A program made the position numbers and the translations under genes. A stretch of DNA of 64,000 nucleotides from Astrothelium macrocarpum (Eukaryota > Ascomycota > Dothideomycetes > Trypetheliales > Trypetheliaceae), in the NCBI GenBank assembly GCA_021030915.1, contig JAGEMR010000004.1, forward strand, positions 310,001-374,000, in the 5' to 3' direction. Below are positions 53,907 to 64,000 of this stretch, in pieces. Each line of letters opens with the position of its first letter. Positions within the stretch are counted from its first letter, which is position 1. A model generated the notes under the pieces. It was given only the letters and a program-made list of their open reading frames with translations, had not been told where the DNA came from and searched no databases.

Positions 53907-56495
53907 TTATTGCGTGCTGTTGAGCACGACATGCCCAGGACTCGGCGGTACCAATCCACTGTCCCAAATGGTCATATTGCTTCCCATCACAAACTCAATC
54001 GTTCCACCTTCGACCATGACATCCGTATGCTGAAACCAGTTCTGGTTCCACGATTGACCATTAATCTTCACAGACTGAACGTAGTAGCTATCCGCATTGT
54101 CTAGATTGTTCGCGATGATCCTCAGAGTCTGATTATTGTTAACTGTTACGTTGATGTCCGAAAACCACGGCGACTCGAGCAGGTATACGGGCTGTGTGAC
54201 GATGGGATACAATCCGAGCATTTGCCAGATCAGCCAGGAATTCAATGCTCCGGCGTCACTGTTTCCGGGAACGCCATAGTTGGCATCGTGGAAAAATTGA
54301 TTTGCTAATGCACGAGATTGTTGAACAGATTTATACTGCTTTCCAATGTAATTGTACAAATATGGAATCGCAAAATCCGGCTCATTGCCAATGTTCATAA
54401 TAGTCGTAATTCCAGCTCCGTTCGCTCCAAGGTTTTGCTGGCTTGTACCAGGCAAGAACTAAGTGCATCTTAGTCAACAATTTATTTCTCACGGGACTGT
54501 CAGAGCTCTCACAATGTAATCTAGTCGAGACTCGAATGTCTTGGGTCCTCCCATGAATTGAATCAAAGTTTGAGCATCATGTGGAACGACGAACGAGTAC
54601 TCAAAGGGAGTCCCCTCATACGAGATTGCGGTAGTCTCACACTCGCCACAGAGCGCAGGATTGTAGTTCGTGACGTTCCAGGTTCCATTTGATAAGCGAG
54701 GGGAAAGAAACCCGGTAAAGATCGGGGTTGTATTGACACTCTTCACATTATGATTCCAGATATTTTGCCAGTTTCCCGAACGATTTAGGTATTTTTGGAC
54801 ATCTCCAGGAGCTTCCCCTCGTGCAATTTGGCTCAGAGCAAAATCATTGAGAGAGTATTCAACAGTGCGCGACACATAACGGGTGCTCCGGTCCGAAGAT
54901 ATATAGTTTAGAGGCAGCCAATCGTATAACGCGCCCCTTCCTTCTTTAACACTTGCCGATGGGTCTATGTAGCTGAAAGTGTTGTAGGGTTGTACCTCCG
55001 CATCCTTCACCATCGCAGCATAACCATCCGTCCAGTTAATGGCACCTCTGAGTCCCTTGACATATGCATCAGCAAGCACGTTATCTGCATTGCTTCCGCC
55101 CTGAACTAAGCCGTTGTAGTTTCCAGATCGACCATCAGGCATATATCCTTCATATCTCCAGATATCAATGAGAGACCTTATCATTCCTTCGTAGGCAGTC
55201 GGCTGAATCAGATGATAAAGGCTAACCGTATTGCGAAAGATATCCCAAAGTGTGTAGAAGTCATCCCATGAAGGTTCAGGAGAGTCCCACAGAGGATTCT
55301 CCCCTGTGCGGTTCGACGGCATCAGATGCATGAAATAAAGGGAAGAGTAAAGAAGATTCAGATTCGTCTGGTTGACCGATGAATCAGTAGGGACCTGAAT
55401 CCTACTAAATACCTCTTGGTTCCACTGACGTCTGGCAACAGCGGCTGTCGTATTAACGTCCCATGAAGGAATCTCGCTATTTTTGAAGCCACATGCTCTG
55501 TCCTCTGAAATGAAAGATATCCCAACTCTCGATTTAATTTGTGCATTGGTCGAATTCTTCCAGGAGAACAAGGCTCCAATACGATCGTTCAAAGGACCAG
55601 AAAACTCACTCGTATTACCCAACATCGCTTGCGGTATCCCTCCGTCGGCCAAGCTATGATATCGTTGCATGGGATCGGTATTACGGCCGCGGAATGTTTG
55701 GGCCTGGGAAGGAGCATGGTCGAATTCGCCGCAAAAATACACTGTGAAGGGAGCTCCCTCGTTCCAGCCCTGTGCATAAGTACCATAGCCGGTGTATATG
55801 CTTCCGTTGGGCTGAATGTTTACTGATCCACCAACGAAAATCTGATTACTGTAGTCACCGGTCTCTTCGGGAAGATAGTGAGATATATCAACCAAGATGT
55901 GCTGCTCGCCTGCTGGAAAAGAGTATTGCAAAATACCTGAGTGTTGTGCAGCTGATAGCTCAGCGATGACGCCGTTCTCGAGCCGAGTCTTATAATAACC
56001 AACGGTTGCAGTATCATTGCCAACGCGAGATTGCCAGTAAGTTTGATTGTCTAATAGGTTGACAGGCGGAGCGACACTTGTCAGAGGCATTTGCGGAATA
56101 ATGCCATGAAGAAAAGTTAATATAAAAAAATTAAGCCATATGTGTGCTTAACATACAAACTAAAGCGTCTCGTAGCGAGCGATCGTACTTACATATTTGG
56201 GGGCCCCTCCAGTCCCAGACTCATGCATCATACTGAAAGCAGTGACCAATCCTTTCGGCGTGTATCCGCCATTGAGCGTAGAATAGGACACGTTCGTTTC
56301 GTAGGTATCAATACCTACTTTAGCAACCCCGAATGGGACGGCTCCCCCGACAAAAATATCACCTCCTCCAAAGGCAAGACCCGGGAATGGACCTTCAGAT
56401 CCCATGAAAGGATTGACGTATTGAGCATAGTCTGTTTGTGAGTTCGCAAATCGAACCAGCAAGAAGGAAATTCCAATAAACTTTCGGAAATCCAT
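53907..56495 (-). CDS. GH92 alpha-mannosidase with non-canonical first splice acceptor
   Basis: Exons 56495-56193, 56105-54513 and 54458-53907 give 815 aa, normal for GH92 exo-alpha-mannosidases that trim N- or O-mannans. A signal peptide (MDFRKFIGISFLLVRFANSQ) leads into YAQYVNPFMGSEGPFPGLAF. Other landmarks are GYTPKGLVTAFSMMHESGTG, FYTLWDIFRNTVSLYHLIQP, SYEGTPFEYSFVVPHD, IGNEPDFAIPYLYN (about 653, general-acid region) and PGNSDAGALNSWLIWQMLGL (about 696). The last intron (54 nt, GTGAGA...CTTAG) is normal. The first intron begins GTAAGT, has a branch-like TATTAAC and pyrimidine tract, but the only junction that restores GAPKY|GIIPQMPL ends in AT (56107-56106) instead of AG. Reading through gives a stop after 11 codons. 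It is either a recently damaged allele, a rare non-AG junction or a sequencing error. Confidence 0.83.
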
Positions 56496-58727
56496 GGTCT
56501 CTACTATTGCAAAGGCACTCTCTTCATGAAGACTTCTCTTGGCCAAAGTCAATGACCCACGGGTTGAAGATGACACACTGACGATCGCAAGGAATAGAGA
56601 TTTTCACCCTACGATGTTTTTTCCATTCCAAATGAAGAGTTACATAGTTGACCTCCACTCAAGACCCTAAAATTAATGAGTGCACGATGATGTCTCTACG
56701 ATGTGATATCACTTCTACCCCAGTAGCCCCGCGTGAGGGGTTGAAATCATCAACAGGGCCAACAGTCCTTTGACTTGTTAATTCCTGGAATGCGGGGAAA
56801 TGCATCATGAGCTCGGATAATAAATTCTGTGGAATGATAACCAAGGTTCAGTCTCGAGGGGATCTTCAGGTACAGAAAGGCCGCCGGGGTAGAAGCTAGA
56901 TTTTGAGTCGTTACTCGCCTTCGTCATCAGTATCACCTCACTGACGTCACGGTACCGCTAAGGTGAGACGAAAAATATCAAGAAAATGCTAGGCTCGAAG
57001 CTCCAAGCCTTTCTTATTGGAAAACCTTTCACGGAGGGCAAAATGAAAAACAGAAACACAAAAAATTATACACATACATCTGAACCAATTACTTAACCAT
57101 GGGAATATTTTCATTACTAACACTCCTTCAAAGTTCCCCCTCTTCTCGCTTGTATTTATTGATGATATTGTTCTTTGATAATTCATCATCTCGTACAATG
57201 TTGCATTCTAAATTCTGTTGGGATGAAAAATAGGGTACTAAACTCCAACGCTTAGTTTCGAGATTCTACTTCATTGCTTTGGACGCTAACATGTCCAGCA
57301 CAAACAAAATTACGGACATTTAATTTCTATAGAAAGCCAATTTCCTCCAGATATGATAGCGTTATGTAGCAAACGTTGAGCTTGGCAATAGCTTTAAACT
57401 GTGCAGCAGAATTGTTGCATCGAAGCGAGCCTGGCTTCATACATTGTAGATTGTTGCACGACATCCGCATGATGATTTGCTCGGATAACGACCCACATGT
57501 GTGCGGATAGACCGCGCTGCCGGCATCCAGCGTTTCTCTAGTCGATACTGATAATGCAGACAGCAAGCCCAGGTTTATCGTTTCGGTCGAGTAAGGCATC
57601 CGGATCTATAGTGTATGAAGCTTAGCATTTCATTGCAGCTCTTGTTGTTCCACGGCGCGGGAGCTTCGGGCAATTTCCGGCGGCAATGATCCTCGATTGT
57701 CTGCAATTTCTGGACGACTTGAATAGTCCGTTGAACTGCTAACGCTATAAGGCCCTTGCATGGCCGTTTTCTAGTCCCTGGTCCGGGAACAATGCCAATG
57801 CGGGTATACCAAATCAAATCGCGCGTTTGTTCGCTGGACTGTTCTCTATGCCTAGTTGGATCACGCCAAGACGATCAGTTCCAAACCGGTTGCAGCGGGG
57901 GAAATCAGGTGGACGGCTATTGGCAGGGGTTGCTAGGACAGAGTCTGCAGACAAGGGGAACTCGAAAATGTAAATCGATGATATGGAGAGGTCACCAATG
58001 CGCCCTGGGTGCCATCAAAGGGTCGGACTTCACCTGTTTTGCGAGAAACCGGAATCCTGCATGTTCAAAGGATTTTGATCTTTTCGAACCAAGCCTGCGT
58101 AAGTGTTGATGTATTGATCCAGTCGCACGGAATTGGACCGCATGAGCGTTCATTATATAGAACACTTCAAAATCCCCAGCACTCCAAAGTCCTGGAAAGC
58201 CTCTAGCCGTCGGAGCGGGGAATTACAACCCAAGCGCCATGCATACTACGTACGCGCGTAGGCGGCTGTCCATTTCCGGGTAGCTGGGCTGTAGCCTATT
58301 GTCGGACAAACGTCAATCATTCCACAACGTCTAACTGCAAACCATGGGTCTGGGTTTTGACAGCTCAAGATTGTATGTCCGGTTGTCTGTACTAACGTTC
58401 AGACAATCTGTATGTGTATCCTCGATAAACATTGGATCGGTGCCTAGACAATTGTTGTGCAAGCCCTTGAAAACACAACGTAACAACTATTGAGAAGTAT
58501 TGAGATTGTTGAGGCTACAAACGCAAATTGATCAAACTTAGACACAAATTTGCCGGCCAAAGAGTTTACAGAAACCGAATGTTACCGGAAAACCGCTTCG
58601 AAGGTCACCAAGGATTTGATTGTGTCTTTGCGTTCGCGATCCGACTGTTGCTTGTTCAAGCGACGATAGAGACACGTCAAAGGGCCAGAACCCAGATCTG
58701 CAATAGGCCAAAATGCTTCGATTAATT
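56496..58727. other. 2.2-kb region upstream of GH92
   Basis: GH92 promoter, then AT-rich sequence. A minus frame at 57599-57327 has several cysteines (TCGSLSEQII, SCNNLQCMKPGSLRC) but no signal peptide or start context. Nothing else recognised. Confidence 0.4.
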
Positions 58728-59795
58728 TCAGTAATTACGACCGGACCCGTTCACAATCATCGGTTCTCCTTCACTGATCGCACCAGATACAGTTGTCTCT
58801 TTATCAAATCGAGCTGAGATAGGCCGACTATTCCAAACACGTGTATTGAGCTCGCTACACGCAAAATGAGCTTCCTTGTGAGTGTTAAACTCGGCAATGG
58901 CGGTTCCCTGGGAATGTCCTTGCTTCGTTTTATGTGGTCGTATATGTAAGTGTACAAGTGTGCCAAACGGTTTAAGACGTTTCTCGAGTTCCGATTTTGT
59001 GATAGTGTATGGTAAGTTGGAGATAAAAATAGCACGTGCCTCCGTCTTAAGGATTCCACGAGTGGTATTGACGGGTGTGCCATCACGAGATTGTATGTGT
59101 GTCGACGCCGCACTAGTATTGTATCTGAGGCCATTTTGTGGAAATTGAGGCGATCGAGATGTTCCCAGAGTTTGATAAGGGTAATTTTGGAGATTTGATA
59201 TACCGGCAATGCTCGGTGGTTGTGTCATTTGCGGAGGAATACACACGTCAATTGGTGGGGCAATAGGACGCAATCCACCGGTATGGCCTACGGCTGTCAA
59301 TGCAAGATCTGACCTCACCACAGCACAGTGATTGACGAGGTAAGAAGGGAGTGGAACGTGTCGACAATTTCTCTCCAAATCCCGACAATTGCATTGTAGA
59401 AGCTTCGGTCCATCCGAACTTGGGGTATCTGAAGTATCAAAATAGTGAACACCCAGGCTCACACCCGCGAATCTCGTGCCTGTCAAACACTCTACCACGT
59501 TGAGAAAACGAGACAAAATTGGAGTAGTGATCAATCTTACCATAGAGCTTTTGTGCCGCTGCCGGATCTCTGACACTGGTCCAGCCGGTCAATTTCTCTT
59601 TCTCGTAGATTTTGGTATCAAGTTCTGTCCATCGTGGATCTACCCCAAAACCCCTTATGAGATCTTTGAGCTTCTGCCAGTTGTACTCTTTCGGGATCTA
59701 GGACCTTCTCAGCAATCGTAGCCTTTGAAATGAGAATAACGTACTCCGTCAATAATTAAAGTGTATTTGCTTCGTACGATGTCTTGGGGAGACAT
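58728..59795 (-). CDS. RRM RNA-binding protein (three exons)
   Basis: Exons 59795-59778, 59697-59541 and 59428-58728 (introns GTACGA...CCTAG, GTAAGA...TTCAG) give 291 aa. The joined N-terminus reads MSPQDI|IPKEYNWQKLKDLI, GFGVDPRWTELDTKIYEKEK and SVRDPAAAQKLY|DTPS, resembling a degenerate RRM-like half found in related fungal proteins. A central Ser/Pro/Gln-rich linker follows. The canonical RRM lies at about 188-270: RNP2-like AIFISNLPYTI, KSELEKRLKPFGTLVHLHI and RNP1-like GHSQGTAIAEFNTHKEA. RNP1 lacks the usual aromatic pair, having TAIAEF, so binding may rely on RNP2. A longer single-exon frame starting at 59576 is artefactual: its first 49 residues come from an intron and the wrong frame of exon 2. 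Function is unknown beyond RNA binding. Confidence 0.78.
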
Positions 59796-61987
59796 TTCAA
59801 TTCAGCTTCCTTGATTCAGAGACATGGTAAGCTTCAGTTAAAGATCGAGGTTGTAACTGACTTTATGGCTACCATACAGAATCTCGTGCGGCAGAAAGTG
59901 GACAAGCTTTGCGTAGATAACACGCGACAAATCAGACAACAGAAAGTCAAGATGATGGATTCGGACGCGCAACACAAATTACAAAGTATACGGCATGCCT
60001 TTATAGGCATTCGGATTATGCCTAAATGATTAAAGAGCGACGGGTAACATATCGAATACCACGGTCCAGTATGACATTGTACAGGGTTGGCACATAGACC
60101 AAGGAGAACTGCAGACTTACAAGCCAACGATTATTCGTTCCAGAGCACGAGACATTGATGTGCCTGTTCCTGCCAAAATGCATGCTGAAAGACGCATGTA
60201 TGGCTAGAAAAGCTCTTGAACGACCTTTGGTCATTGCACACCCAAATGGTCAATATCAGCAAGAGCCAAAGCAGGTAAGCAGGCACCAGTCCCGGCTGCA
60301 GCTCAAATCAGATCAGATCCTTGGCATTCAAAGCTTGACCCACATACATGGACGCAGAGAAAAATTGAATCGCAGCAGCTATGGCGAGTGCATGCATAAT
60401 GTAGAAGTAGAGGTAGACGCCACATCGTTCGACTTAAACACGTTGAGGAAGCTTGGATACTGCAAGAATGTCATGCCATAGGGCTGTCATTGGCCTCACA
60501 CCTTCTGCTAACTTTGTGATTGCGGTATCTAGGAGTGAAAATTATTCCTAACTTACAAGTAGATGCGATTTTCCCACTATCCTTGAAGAGTGCCGATGGT
60601 AGATGGAAGTAACACTCAGAAAACCCCCGCATTAGAGTCGACTAGGTGGCCATTCTAGGAAGATTCTAAGCAACCGTAGGCAGAAAGGGAGGCAATCCAT
60701 GCTTCCATTGGTCTCATCCTTCCTATGACTTCAACCAGATACAGCTAATTACGTTACGCATCCTTCGTCAAACTCGCCCACTAATTAGATACGAGATGAC
60801 AGTAATTTGTAAGTAATTGAATGCATTCTGAAGTCGAATTTTTCTTGAACGATGCCGCGTTCTGGTAGACCGGGCGCGCTAGAGAAATGTGAGAGGAATT
60901 CAGAAGAATGCATTTTTCTTTTTTCGTTTTTTTTTTGGGGTGGGGATAGGGGATAACTACAGACATTTGGAATTCACTAACGAAAGAGGTGTCTGTATGT
61001 TAGATGAGACGTGTTCGCGCTGATCTTCAGCAGCCGAACGACCGGTGCCCCGATATAAGATGACTCATCCAGTTGCACGACAATTAGGTACCAAGTGCTC
61101 CTTACCTACGTCCTGCCCATGTACTACCACAGTCATCCAATAGTTGGCGAACATTGGACCTTTGCCGGAGTTATGTGCCGACGAGCAATGTGTTGACGTA
61201 AACTATATTGACCATATTCTATCTTATTTGCTCTTTTCCTTTGAAGATAAATGTTCAAAACCGTGTCATAGAGGTGTTTTGGGCAAGGTTGAACCTTAAT
61301 GCCAAATTAATCTGGTTGACACTTCTCTATGGACAGGAAAAATGTTGAATTTCCATTCTCGCTTGGCGACGCGGATTGTCTTTGTTGATAGTTTCATCCC
61401 AATGATATGATGATATGCCGCAATGTAAATGATAGGTCGTCTAATTTGAGGCATCCAAGTTTTCTTTTGGTAAGGATCGCTCAAATGCCGATGATTACTT
61501 CGGTAGGTACCTAGGCGCCAGGTTTCGGCCGATCACTCCTGTAGTACGGTACTATATGCCTGGGTTGCGGAAGTAATAACAATGTACAAACCAAGTTACG
61601 TACCTTCGCCCCAACAGATATCTGGAAGATCACATGCTAGCGACCACAGGACAGCATGAAGAAGAACCATTGCTAATCTCAAGTTGAACTTGAGCTCGTT
61701 TTTTTTTTTTTGTTGTCCGAGCTACGAGGTTCTCTCAATTACTTGCGACGATCGGACTTGTCCTCATTCTGTTACTTCTCCACTATGTAATATCTACCGG
61801 AAAAGAGCCCTTCAAACCCAAAGATATGGTCCCGACCTACAATGACAAAACAAAACATGACTCTAACAACACTAAGCAATTGCCATGTGGCATGTTTCAA
61901 GTCTCGATATTTGATCGGCAGCTACAAAACCTGGAATGTCATTGTCAACTTCCAGCTTTAGTAGTCTTTTGCGCAAGTTCAATCGTC
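59796..61987. other. 2.2-kb region between RRM gene and WSC pseudogene
   Basis: No gene recognised. Homopolymer T runs at about 60918-60936 and 61699-61711. The plus frame at 60155-60481 lacks conserved features. Confidence 0.45.
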
Positions 61988-63549
61988 TTATGGTAAAGCG
62001 GTCACTGTGACAGTGGCCGCATCAGAACACGTTGGCAATGTGCCAGACGGTGTTATTAAGATTCCAAAGGGGTTGAGTGAAATTGAGGGTATCGTCATGT
62101 TCCCTATTGGGGAGGCGAAGGACGTTGGGACAAGTATGAACGGGATTTCTGTTGGCAAAGCGGAAATCATTGAGGTCGACAGTAATATTCGACTTGCGCT
62201 TGTTGGTATTGAGACAGCTGTGTAGCAGGGAACAAACATCGATGAGAAGGTTGATAGAGAAAGCCTTGTAGACCGCGTTATCATACTCAGACTCGTAGCC
62301 GATATTGATAAATATAGAGAGCTGGGCGAGGGCGCATTCATGGTTGATCCAACAAGCAACGAAGGCTGAGAACCTGTGTTCAAAGAAACAACAGAGATTG
62401 GTGTTACAGTCGTCGTGATAGTTCCATCATTGCCGTTCGAGATCGCTGTTATTCTTGTAGTCATCGTCTGACCAAACGTGACTGTCTGCGGTATATCGGT
62501 ATTGTAAACTGTAGCTGCCGTTGCAGTGGAAGCCGACTGGGTTATTGTCACGGTAGATGGTGGTTGACTCTCCGTAACAATTGATCCCGCTTGAGTTTCA
62601 GTAACAGTCGACCCTACTTGGGTCTCTATTAAAATAGAGGGTGTTTCTGCTTCCCGAGCATACAGTGTATGTACCAATTCCAGATGAAGCTGCAGACAAT
62701 GAAGATGGTTGGCCGATGCCTCTGACGGGACCGTTGCACGTGGAGCCTGCTAAACTTCCGGGGATGTTTGGGGCAAAGCATCCTTGAAAAGCAGTATTCA
62801 AATAGACACTTGCTCGGAGGCTACCTCCACATTTATTGGCGTCAGCGGTGTTACAGAGTACGGAACACTCTTACTCAAGAGCCTGATAATTCGACTGAAT
62901 CTCTGTGCCGCGCCCACAATTCTGCGACGACCCATCTGCCGCAAGGAAGAAGGCATGTGGCCAATCGGCTGAAGTGCAAAACGATAAGCACGCATTTGAA
63001 GTTAAATTTGTAGTCTGTACATAGTTGATAGGGCTTGTACCTGAGTTGGTAAAACATGCAAGAAGCACTTTCTGTTGTATTGCCAAAAAATGGATCTTCA
63101 TAGACTTCCGCTCTAGATGTGCTCCCACAGCACTGACTGGAATTATCAGCACAACCGTTTGAGCTTTGTGGCGTCAAATGACAAGTGTTTGCTGTGCTGT
63201 TGTCGGAGCTGTCCAGAGTTTGGGGATTGCTGGGATGAGATAAAGAACCATAGCAGGACTATCCCGTGCTCGGACCTCCATCTAACGAACTATTTCTAAA
63301 ACCATGTGCACGGCATGCTGTCAGACAAATGTCTAACGTAATGTTGGAGGCCGAATTGTGTCCAGGGTAGCTCCGAGGGGGTGTCTCTGCAACCAGATTC
63401 CAGGTGTAGCCTGAGTGAGGGAATCGCGTAGTACTGCCACAACGGCAATGAGTATGATAAACGTAACTGAGTACAGTGAACACATACTTTAGTAAATGCT
63501 CATCAACCAAGCAACGAGTGTTGGAATGAACGGACTGCGAGAAAAGCAC
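61988..63549 (-). pseudogene. Decayed WSC-domain, Ser/Thr-rich surface protein gene
   Basis: Several minus-strand frames together read as one protein: a degenerate WSC domain (YTWNLVAETPPRSYPG, ICLTACRAHGF, then SCYGS, QCCGSTSRAEVYEDP), a second WSC-like domain (ACFTNSGTSP, NLTSNACLSFC, FLAADGSSQNCG, ECSVLCNTADANKCGG, LRASVYLNTAFQGC) and a Ser/Thr-rich stalk ending CSDAATVTVTALP. Intact relatives are wall-stress-type or secreted carbohydrate-binding proteins. Lesions: in-frame TAG at 63259-63261, a shift at a T run near 63090, and in-frame TAA at 62871-62873; a further frame change near 62680 may be an intron instead. The TAA sits in GTAAGA and could be a donor, but splicing there would delete a conserved cysteine block. 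The 5' end is not resolved, and no clear signal peptide was found. Confidence 0.6.
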
Positions 63550-64000
63550 AAAATGCTGGCAATGGTCTCTCTGGCAACTTCATTTAGACAACGGATTGTT
63601 AAAAAGCTGATGCGATTGGATTTACGCGGACGCGTAAATTGGAATGCGAAATAAAGGCTGAAGTGCCCCTCAAGGGAAACTCGCGTCTCTAAACAAATGC
63701 GCTTGATCATTCCTTCCAACCATCAAGCGACTAATATTTTCAATCGAATCCCTAGACAGTCATAGGTTAATTTGCTGGAAGTACACGTCGGATGTTCAGA
63801 CTCGAATCGATTAGGCGGTGTGCTTTGAAACTTCGAGGATGATGATAAGCTGGCCTAGGCGCCTTCTTTCAAATTTTTTTTATAGTTTTGCAGAAATGTT
63901 TGCGGCGCTATCAATCCGTCTACCTTCGTCGTCTTGTTCCGCAACTTCAAGAACAGGGAATATCTTTGGCATGATGCGTCGAGGATTTGCGCCAGGAACG
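63550..64000. other. Window end, upstream of the WSC pseudogene
   Basis: Possibly its former promoter and signal-peptide exon. No feature assigned. Confidence 0.4.

Noticed and set aside
58757..59209. 150-aa minus frame inside the RRM gene
   Set aside because: Alternative frame of the exon that carries the RRM motifs.
1..64000. CRISPR arrays, insertion sequences, rRNA or prophage
   Set aside because: None seen; spliceosomal introns and gene families show eukaryotic nuclear DNA.

Overview
The window is nuclear DNA of a filamentous ascomycete (Pezizomycotina). Genes are short and mostly monocistronic, with GT-AG introns of about 47-300 nt, and lie on both strands with 0.3-2.5 kb between them. 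Typical fungal families are present: Zn2Cys6 regulators, a UstYa-like DUF3328 protein, GH81 and GH92 glycosidases, monocarboxylate-type MFS carriers and a Bor1-type SLC4 carrier. The class cannot be fixed from sequence alone. I support 26 loci. Several exist only as short exons and were rebuilt by joining splice sites that restore a conserved protein frame.

Layout. 0-4.2 kb: Gid4/Vid24 (+), ribosomal protein eS12 (-), a Gfd2-like DEDDh protein (+). 5.5-16.4 kb: GH81 endo-beta-1,3-glucanase (-), tRNA 2'-phosphotransferase (+), Bor1-like transporter (+), TDG/MUG-type glycosylase (+). 17.6-26.7 kb: MFS carrier (+), a four-exon Rdx/SelW-like protein (-), A1 aspartic protease (-) divergent from the UstYa-like protein (+), membrane-anchored polysaccharide deacetylase (-), a six-cysteine secreted protein (+). 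27.4-30.1 kb: two conserved fungal proteins of unknown function (+).

30.7-33.8 kb is the most unusual stretch. Two minus-strand genes share a cysteine module in which exons begin near a C-x-C motif and end just after W-x-C, always at a phase-2 intron. One gene holds three such modules, two of them with visibly related 67-nt introns, plus a 27-bp minisatellite coding a nine-residue repeat.

34.5-48.2 kb is mainly housekeeping and regulation: an MFS carrier (-), FACT subunit Pob3 (+) with an apparently split start codon and a GC-AG intron, a Zn2Cys6 factor (+), a cytochrome-b561-like membrane protein with a long disordered tail (+), and a LisH-WD40 protein (+). 48-64 kb is gene-poor: an AmyR/MalR-type Zn2Cys6 factor (-), a GH92 mannosidase (-) whose first intron lacks an AG acceptor, an RRM protein (-), and a decayed WSC-domain gene (-).

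No secondary-metabolite core enzyme, mobile element with intact ends, CRISPR array, tRNA or rRNA was recognised. The genes do not form one pathway. The only local themes are extracellular or cell-wall functions (GH81, protease, deacetylase, secreted cysteine proteins, GH92, WSC) interspersed with housekeeping genes.
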